DNA of 24,821 nucleotides from 2-12-FULL-40-12 sp964518135 (GTDB taxonomy: Bacteria > Patescibacteriota > Minisyncoccia > Minisyncoccales > 2-12-FULL-40-12): the NCBI GenBank assembly GCA_964518135.1, contig CAZFEY010000007.1, positions 1 through 24,821 on the forward strand, in the 5' to 3' direction. Shown piece by piece: positions 20,685-24,821 of this stretch (within the stretch, counting starts at the first letter, position 1; the number at the start of each line of letters is the position of its first letter). The translations under genes and the position numbers were made by a program. The notes under the pieces are model-generated. The model made no database searches, was not told the origin of the DNA, and saw only the letters and a program-made list of their open reading frames with translations.

Positions 20685-21230
20685 ATGGCAAAACAAAAAT
20701 TACCCCAAGAGAGAAACTGGTATGTTATTCATACGTATTCTGGCTATGAAGATGCCGTCGCTAAAAATCTAATTCAGAGAATTGAAAGTTTAGGCATGGA
20801 AGATAAAATCTTTAGCGTATTAGTTCCTAAAGAAAAGAAAATTAAGATAAAAAAGAATAAGAGAGAGGTTGTCGAAGAAAAAATTTATCCCGGATATGTA
20901 TTAGTAGAAATGATCGTGACCGACGATTCTTGGTATGTAGTCAGAAATACCCCTAATGTTACGGGTTTTGTTGGGGCTGGTACCACTCCAGTTCCTATGT
21001 CCAAGGAAGAAATTGATGGGTTGAAAAAGAGAATGGGAGTTGAGAGCCCCCAGCACAAAATAGACGTTGTCGAGGGGGATTTAGTAAAGATTGTTGATGG
21101 ACCATTTAAAGATTTTGACGGAAAGGTGGCCGAAGTTGATTCTGAAAGGGGGAAGGTTAAGGTATTGATTAATATGTTTGGCCGCGATACTCCTGTCGAG
21201 CTAGATTCGTTGCAAATCAAGAAGGTTTGA
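20685..21230 (+). CDS. nusG: Transcription termination/antitermination protein NusG
   Basis: RNA-polymerase-bound factor that affects pausing and couples transcription to translation or Rho. 181 residues. The NGN domain begins with NWYVIHTYSGYEDAVAKNL and includes YPGYVLVEM and a NTPNVTGFVG stretch; the C-terminal KOW domain is seen in GDLVKIVDGPFKDFDGKVAEV. It sits between secE and rplK, the usual order. The stop is TGA. Confidence 0.97.
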   Translation: MAKQKLPQERNWYVIHTYSGYEDAVAKNLIQRIESLGMEDKIFSVLVPKEKKIKIKKNKREVVEEKIYPGYVLVEMIVTDDSWYVVRNTPNVTGFVGAGTTPVPMSKEEIDGLKKRMGVESPQHKIDVVEGDLVKIVDGPFKDFDGKVAEVDSERGKVKVLINMFGRDTPVELDSLQIKKV

Positions 21231-21242
21231 GAAAGGCGAAAA

Positions 21243-21292
21243 CCGAGCATGTAGCTTTTTATGTGCTTGGTAATTGAATTTTCAGTTATAAT
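21243..21292 (+). promoter_or_regulatory. Hairpin and -10 element upstream of rplK
   Basis: CCGAGCAT (21243-21250) pairs with GTGCTTGG (21263-21270) using two G-U pairs. A perfect TATAAT lies at 21287-21292, 27 bases before rplK, but no good -35 is found at the right distance. An internal promoter is possible; the hairpin may also terminate part of the nusG transcript. Confidence 0.35.
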
Positions 21293-21318
21293 AAATTAAT
21301 TATAGTAAATTCTCGCAT

Positions 21319-21741
21319 ATGGCAAAAAAAATCAAAGTAATTCTTACTCTACAAATAGCTGCAGCACAAGCGACGCCAGCCCCTCCCGTTGGTCCGTCTT
21401 TGGCTCAACACGGTGTTAATATCGGCGAGTTTTGTCAGCGCTTTAATGATCAAACCAAAGACAAAGCAGGCTCTACTATTCCAGTTGAAATAACTATTTA
21501 CGAGGATAGAAGTTATAGTTTGAAGTTTAAACAACCTCCAGCCTCAGAGCTTTTAAGAAAAGCAGCGGGCGTTGAGAAGGGATCTGGTGAACCAAACAAG
21601 AAAAAGGTTGCCAAAATTACTAAAAACCAATTGCGGGAAATTGCACAGAGGAAAATGGAAGATTTGAATACGGACAATATAGAAAGCGCGATGAAAACTC
21701 TAGAAGGTACGGCCCGAAATATGGGAATTAAAGTTGAATAA
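21319..21741 (+). CDS. rplK: 50S ribosomal protein uL11 (L11)
   Basis: Part of the stalk base and GTPase centre. 140 residues, standard. The N-terminal domain has ATPAPPVGPSLAQHGVNIGEFC and the rRNA-binding C-terminal domain ends with KTLEGTARNMGIKVE. It follows nusG as usual, but the next gene is dcd rather than rplA, so the rplK-rplA-rplJ-rplL chain is broken here. Confidence 0.97.
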   Translation: MAKKIKVILTLQIAAAQATPAPPVGPSLAQHGVNIGEFCQRFNDQTKDKAGSTIPVEITIYEDRSYSLKFKQPPASELLRKAAGVEKGSGEPNKKKVAKITKNQLREIAQRKMEDLNTDNIESAMKTLEGTARNMGIKVE

Positions 21742-21750
21742 CAGAAAACC

Positions 21751-22332
21751 ATGACTCTTTCAGATCGCGACATTAGACAATATATCCAGGAAGGAAAAAT
21801 AAAAATTGATCCGTCCCCAGATTTTAAAACGCAATTAGGTCCTTGTTCTATTGATTTGCATTTAGGTAACGTGTTCAAGGTTTTTAAAATGTCCTCTTAT
21901 CCCTATTTGGACCCAAAGAGAGACATAGATTTTGAAGAAATTATGGAAGAAATTAAAGTGCCAGAGGGAGGGCCTTTTATTTTGCAACCCAAAAGTTTTG
22001 TATTAACAACAACCAAAGAAAATTTTTCTATCAATAACGAAATAATGGCTCGTCTAGATGGCAGATCTTCTCTTGCTCGTTTGGGCGTTGTTGTGCACTT
22101 AACGTCTGCTAGATTTGATCCGGGTTGGCATGGCAAGGCCGTTTTGGAAATTGGAAACTTAGGAATAATGCCGGTAATATTGTATGCTGGTATTACCAGA
22201 ATATGCGCGCTTACTTTTGAGAAACTCTCTAGTCCATCAGAAATACCTTATTTACAACAAACTGATCACAAATACGCAAAACCAGATTCTCCTCAAGCAA
22301 GCAAGATTAATCACGAACACAAAACAAACTAA
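21751..22332 (+). CDS. dcd: dCTP deaminase
   Basis: Converts dCTP to dUTP (or, in bifunctional forms, directly to dUMP) on the way to dTMP. 193 residues. GRSSLARLG (104-112) and the segment ARFDPGWHGKAVLEIGN keep D123 and the catalytic E133 (E138 in E. coli). The C-terminal tail is hydrophilic and closes over the active site in relatives. It begins 9 bases after rplK and is followed by thyA, so it likely feeds dUMP to thymidylate synthase. Whether it is mono- or bifunctional cannot be read here. Confidence 0.93.
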   Translation: MTLSDRDIRQYIQEGKIKIDPSPDFKTQLGPCSIDLHLGNVFKVFKMSSYPYLDPKRDIDFEEIMEEIKVPEGGPFILQPKSFVLTTTKENFSINNEIMARLDGRSSLARLGVVVHLTSARFDPGWHGKAVLEIGNLGIMPVILYAGITRICALTFEKLSSPSEIPYLQQTDHKYAKPDSPQASKINHEHKTN

Positions 22333-22343
22333 CTCTTTTGCGC

Positions 22344-23318
22344 ATGAAAGAACATCCAGAATATCAATATCTCAATCTTTTAAAAGATATTTTGGATAAT
22401 GGGGTAGTAAAGAAAGATCATAATACGGGCATTGCGCTGTATAGCGTTTTTGGTAGACAGACCAGGTATAATCTCGCAGATGGATTTCCATTATTAACCA
22501 CTAAAAAAATGTATTGGAGAGGGGTTTTACACGAGCTCTACTGGTTTTTGTCTGGTCAGACCAATATAAAATATCTTGTTGATAACGACGTTCATATTTG
22601 GGACGATTATCCTTACAAGCTTTACCAGAAGAAATTGATTTCAAGCGGTGAAGAGGTCTTATCCAAAGACGATTTTGTACGGAAGATCAAAGAAGATGAA
22701 CAATTTGCAAAGCTTCACGGAGAATTACCCAGAATATATGGTGAGCAATGGAGAGCATGGCCAGCCGCAGATGGAAGGAAGATAGATCAGTTGGCTTGGG
22801 TAGTAGACACTTTAAAGAATTTTCCAGACAGAAAACATGCAGTTCTTTCTGCTTGGAATCCGCAATTTCTTTACGCCATGGCAAAACCAGGAGAAGCCCT
22901 TTCTTTTCCTTTGTGTCATATATTGTTCCATTTCAATGTTGCAGGCGATAAACTTTCCTGCCAACTCTACCAAAGATCTGCCGATATGTTCTTGGGAGTG
23001 CCATTTAATATTGCAAGCTACGCCGCTCTCACAATGATTATAGCTAAGATAGCGGGATATAAACCGGGAGAATTTATACATACCTTTGGGGATGCTCATA
23101 TCTATGAGAATCATATAGAACAAGTCAAGGAGCAGATTTTGAGAGATCCTAAACCATTTCCTAGTCTTATTATCGGAGACCAAGTTAAAGACCTCGATAC
23201 TTTTAAACCAGAATATGTTTCTCTCGAGGGATACGATTCTTATCCGTCATTAAGAGGAGGGCTAACCGTAGCCGGTGGATTTGACGAAAAAGATAGAAAA
23301 GAATTTGGTGGGAAATAA
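22344..23318 (+). CDS. thyA: Thymidylate synthase
   Basis: Methylates dUMP to dTMP with methylene-tetrahydrofolate. 324 residues from the ATG at 22344 (an in-frame TTG at 22338 is a poorer start). The folate/dUMP residues in FGRQTRYNLADGFPLLTTK, the nucleophile C191 in SFPLCHILF, and QRSADMFLGVPFNIASYA are clear. Compared with the 264-residue E. coli enzyme it has an insertion at about residues 90-125, as in Lactobacillus casei, and about 20 extra C-terminal residues. The proline just before the catalytic cysteine in most ThyA is leucine here (L190). It is coupled to a reductase gene 6 bases downstream. Confidence 0.96.
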   Translation: MKEHPEYQYLNLLKDILDNGVVKKDHNTGIALYSVFGRQTRYNLADGFPLLTTKKMYWRGVLHELYWFLSGQTNIKYLVDNDVHIWDDYPYKLYQKKLISSGEEVLSKDDFVRKIKEDEQFAKLHGELPRIYGEQWRAWPAADGRKIDQLAWVVDTLKNFPDRKHAVLSAWNPQFLYAMAKPGEALSFPLCHILFHFNVAGDKLSCQLYQRSADMFLGVPFNIASYAALTMIIAKIAGYKPGEFIHTFGDAHIYENHIEQVKEQILRDPKPFPSLIIGDQVKDLDTFKPEYVSLEGYDSYPSLRGGLTVAGGFDEKDRKEFGGK

Positions 23319-23324
23319 AAAAAC

Positions 23325-23843
23325 ATGACAAAGAATAAACCAGAAAAACCTTTTGTTTTTATGATTGCCGTTATTACTGCCGACGGTTTTATTGCCAAAA
23401 ATTCAAAACACACGCCCGTTGGCTGGACAAGCAAGGAGGATAAAGAGTTTTTCAAAAGAAAGACTAAAGAAGCCGGAGTGGTCGTAATGGGCTCTAATAC
23501 TTATGAAGTAATGAGTAGGCCTTTGGAAGACCGCTTGAACATTGTTTACTCAAGAGATAAACAATATGACGGCGCTGAAACAACCCGGGCCGAACCCAAA
23601 GACCTCATAGAGGATTTGACCAAGAGGGGATACAAAAAAATCGCTATTTGCGGCGGCTCTACGATTTATACGATGTTTATGGAATCTGGCATGGTTGATA
23701 AATTATATCTAACAATAGAGCCAATTGTTTTTGGCGCAGGTCTAAGCCTTTTTAATAAGGAATTTGATGTAAAACTAGAGTTATTATCGAATAAACAAAT
23801 TGGTGAAAATACTATTTTACTAGAGTATAATGTAATCAAATGA
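23325..23843 (+). CDS. RibD_C/dihydrofolate reductase-family protein
   Basis: 172 residues of the dihydrofolate reductase fold. The start FMIAVITADGFIAKN, the GWTSKEDKEFFKRKT helix with an acidic residue where FolA has its catalytic Asp, VVMGSNTYE, and the NADPH-loop ICGGSTIY are visible. The C-terminal VDKLYLTIEPIVFGAGLSLF is closer to the RibD reductase family than to classical FolA. Since ThyA oxidises its folate cofactor and this gene follows it directly, dihydrofolate reduction is the likely job (inference). A riboflavin-type reductase is the alternative, but no rib genes are present. Confidence 0.85.
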   Translation: MTKNKPEKPFVFMIAVITADGFIAKNSKHTPVGWTSKEDKEFFKRKTKEAGVVVMGSNTYEVMSRPLEDRLNIVYSRDKQYDGAETTRAEPKDLIEDLTKRGYKKIAICGGSTIYTMFMESGMVDKLYLTIEPIVFGAGLSLFNKEFDVKLELLSNKQIGENTILLEYNVIK

Positions 23844-23844
23844 T

Positions 23845-24384
23845 ATGGTTTTGGGGATCAAAGAGCTTCATAATTTAGTCAATAACGAAAAGTTGGTCGA
23901 AAATTTATCAGAAAGAGAATTAACAAATCCAGAAGGAGCTGGATTTGATTTAAGGGTGGGGGAATTGTACAAAATTGAAGGTCAGGGTTTCTTGGGCGTT
24001 GAAGAAAGGGAAACACCAGAGATGAAATTGGTTGCCAAATACGAATCCGGCAACAAAACCACTGTTTTATTGAAACCGAACACGTATTATTTACTGAAGA
24101 CCATTGAAGATGTAAATATGCCAGATAATCTCTTGGCAATAATGACGCCTCGTTCTACTTTGTTCCGTTCTGGTGTCTTTATTTTTGGAGGGCAAGTGCC
24201 CCCTGGTTATAAAGGTGGTTTGAGTATGGGGATTTATAATTTTCGTCCGACAGATTTTAAATTAGAAATGGGGGCGCGGGTTGTACATATAATGTTTTTT
24301 GAAGTAAAAGGGGAAGCAAATTTGTATCGAGGGCAATGGCAAGGCGGGAGAGTAACAACTGATAATAAGGAAAAACAAGTTTAA
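23845..24384 (+). CDS. dUTPase/Dcd-fold paralogue lacking usual catalytic residues
   Basis: 179 residues of the trimeric dUTPase/dCTP-deaminase superfamily: GAGFDLRVG (31-39), PRSTLFRSG (102-110) and GGQVPPGYKGGLSMGIYN (115-132) align with the motifs of the dcd gene at 21751. But P119 stands where Dcd has the Asp of the DPGW motif and dUTPases have the catalytic Asp, and G129 stands where Dcd has its catalytic Glu. Deamination and standard dUTP hydrolysis therefore look unlikely; a regulatory, binding or altered-substrate role is possible. It begins one base after the reductase stop, with no ribosome site, pointing to translational coupling within the deoxynucleotide cluster. Confidence 0.8.
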   Translation: MVLGIKELHNLVNNEKLVENLSERELTNPEGAGFDLRVGELYKIEGQGFLGVEERETPEMKLVAKYESGNKTTVLLKPNTYYLLKTIEDVNMPDNLLAIMTPRSTLFRSGVFIFGGQVPPGYKGGLSMGIYNFRPTDFKLEMGARVVHIMFFEVKGEANLYRGQWQGGRVTTDNKEKQV

Positions 24385-24413
24385 TTTTAAAAATAACATA
24401 GATAACATTAAAC

Positions 24414-24488
24414 ATGAATAACGTAGCGAAAATTATGATTCCCGTCTTTGACGAGACTCCTGATAATTTTTGTCGATATATATTATGA
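24414..24488 (+). other. Short upstream reading frame repeating the deoC N-terminus
   Basis: A 24-codon frame, MNNVAKIMIPVFDETPDN..., ends in TGA overlapping the deoC ATG as ATGA. Its first seven residues, MNNVAKI, are identical to those of deoC 71 bases downstream, while the codons differ at three third positions (AAC/AAT, GTA/GTG, GCG/GCA). It could be the scar of a partial duplication or a coupled leader peptide. Just upstream are loosely repeated CAT-led words (CATAGAT, CATTAAA, CATGAAT). Confidence 0.4.
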
Positions 24489-24821
24489 ATAATGTGGCAA
24501 AAATTATTGATCAAACGTTTTTAAAAAAAGGAGCTGATATAGAACAAATCCAAAAAGTCTGCGATGAAGCGAAAAAATATGGTTTTCGCGCGCTGTGTAT
24601 TTATCCTGAACATACAAAACCATCCAAAGAGTTATTAAGGGGTTCAGGTGTCAAAGTCACAACGTTAATAGATGATCCCACGGGAACAAGCTCGACCCAA
24701 GAAAGAATTGCGATGGTAAATCAGGCGAAGATTGATGGTTCTGATGAAATTGAATTGGTAATGAAAGTAGATGATTTTAAAAATAAGAAATATCAGGAGG
24801 TAGAAGAAGATTTAAGGCAAA
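24485..24821 (+). CDS. deoC: Deoxyribose-phosphate aldolase (partial, runs off the window)
   Basis: First 112 codons of DeoC, which cleaves 2-deoxyribose-5-phosphate to glyceraldehyde-3-phosphate and acetaldehyde. AKIIDQTFLKKGADIEQIQKVC, the KKYGFRALCIYPEH stretch and DEIELVMKVDDFKNKKY match the family N-terminal half of the TIM barrel; the Schiff-base lysine lies beyond the edge. The usual DHT near the start reads DQT. The ATG overlaps the stop of the short upstream frame. It extends the deoxynucleotide cluster toward salvage or catabolism. Confidence 0.9.
   Translation, partial: MNNVAKIIDQTFLKKGADIEQIQKVCDEAKKYGFRALCIYPEHTKPSKELLRGSGVKVTTLIDDPTGTSSTQERIAMVNQAKIDGSDEIELVMKVDDFKNKKYQEVEEDLRQ

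Noticed and set aside
10413..24384. Alternative genetic code with UGA as glycine
   Set aside because: TGA ends rseP, nusG, the gene at 15611 and the reductase at 23325 at family-typical lengths, so UGA is a stop.

Overview
This is a compact, AT-rich bacterial segment carrying almost only housekeeping genes. It most resembles a Candidate Phyla Radiation (Patescibacteria, Parcubacteria-like) genome. The grounds are short intergenic gaps and few Shine-Dalgarno sites, a 116-residue uL13, single-pass PEGA-domain and small membrane proteins typical of that group, tRNA genes without encoded CCA, and several minimal or non-canonical housekeeping enzymes. TGA ends several clear genes (rseP, nusG, the reductase at 23325), so the UGA=Gly code of Gracilibacteria/SR1 does not apply. 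The phylum assignment is inference; no 16S gene is present.

Layout. 18-3358 is the tail of the ribosomal-protein/RNA-polymerase operon (rpsK, rpsD, rpoA, rplQ, rplM, rpsI). 3359-6214 is accessory: a structured intergenic element, a small membrane protein on the minus strand with its own strong promoter and terminator, a Cas4/RecB-like Fe-S nuclease with no CRISPR nearby, and a convergent PEGA/propeller envelope protein. 6315-15620 is a mixed plus-strand run for cell envelope, shape and translation: murA, mreB, holB, frr, rseP, proS, a second mreB, gatC, gatA. It is followed by a single-pass hypothetical protein. 16121-17200 is an RNA-rich patch: an initiator tRNA with deviant loops, a GIY-YIG nuclease gene, a CAU-anticodon elongator tRNA, a tRNA-like remnant, tRNA-Asp, terminator hairpins, and GC-rich palindromic elements including an exact 19-nt copy of the tRNA-Asp 3' end. 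17219-20325 holds a mitochondrial-type single-chain PheRS and gyrB. 20331-21741 is secE-nusG-rplK behind a good promoter. 21751 to the right edge is a deoxynucleotide cluster: dcd, thyA, a RibD_C-type reductase, a Dcd/dUTPase-fold paralogue without the usual catalytic residues, and the start of deoC.

How the genes fit together. The window provides translation (ribosomal proteins, frr, gatCA, proS, pheS, tRNAs), transcription (rpoA, nusG), replication and topology (holB, gyrB), wall synthesis and shape (murA, two mreB), secretion and membrane proteolysis (secE, rseP), and dTMP supply. The dTMP genes are adjacent: Dcd makes dUMP precursor, ThyA methylates dUMP, the reductase probably regenerates tetrahydrofolate, and DeoC handles deoxyribose-phosphate.

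No complete new defence or mobile system is visible. The best leads are the fused PheRS, the catalytically altered Dcd paralogue, the tRNA-Asp 3'-end duplication beside a 72% GC block, the inverted heptanucleotide arrays before holB, the repeated dyads before mreB, the deviant initiator tRNA and the duplicated 5' end of deoC.
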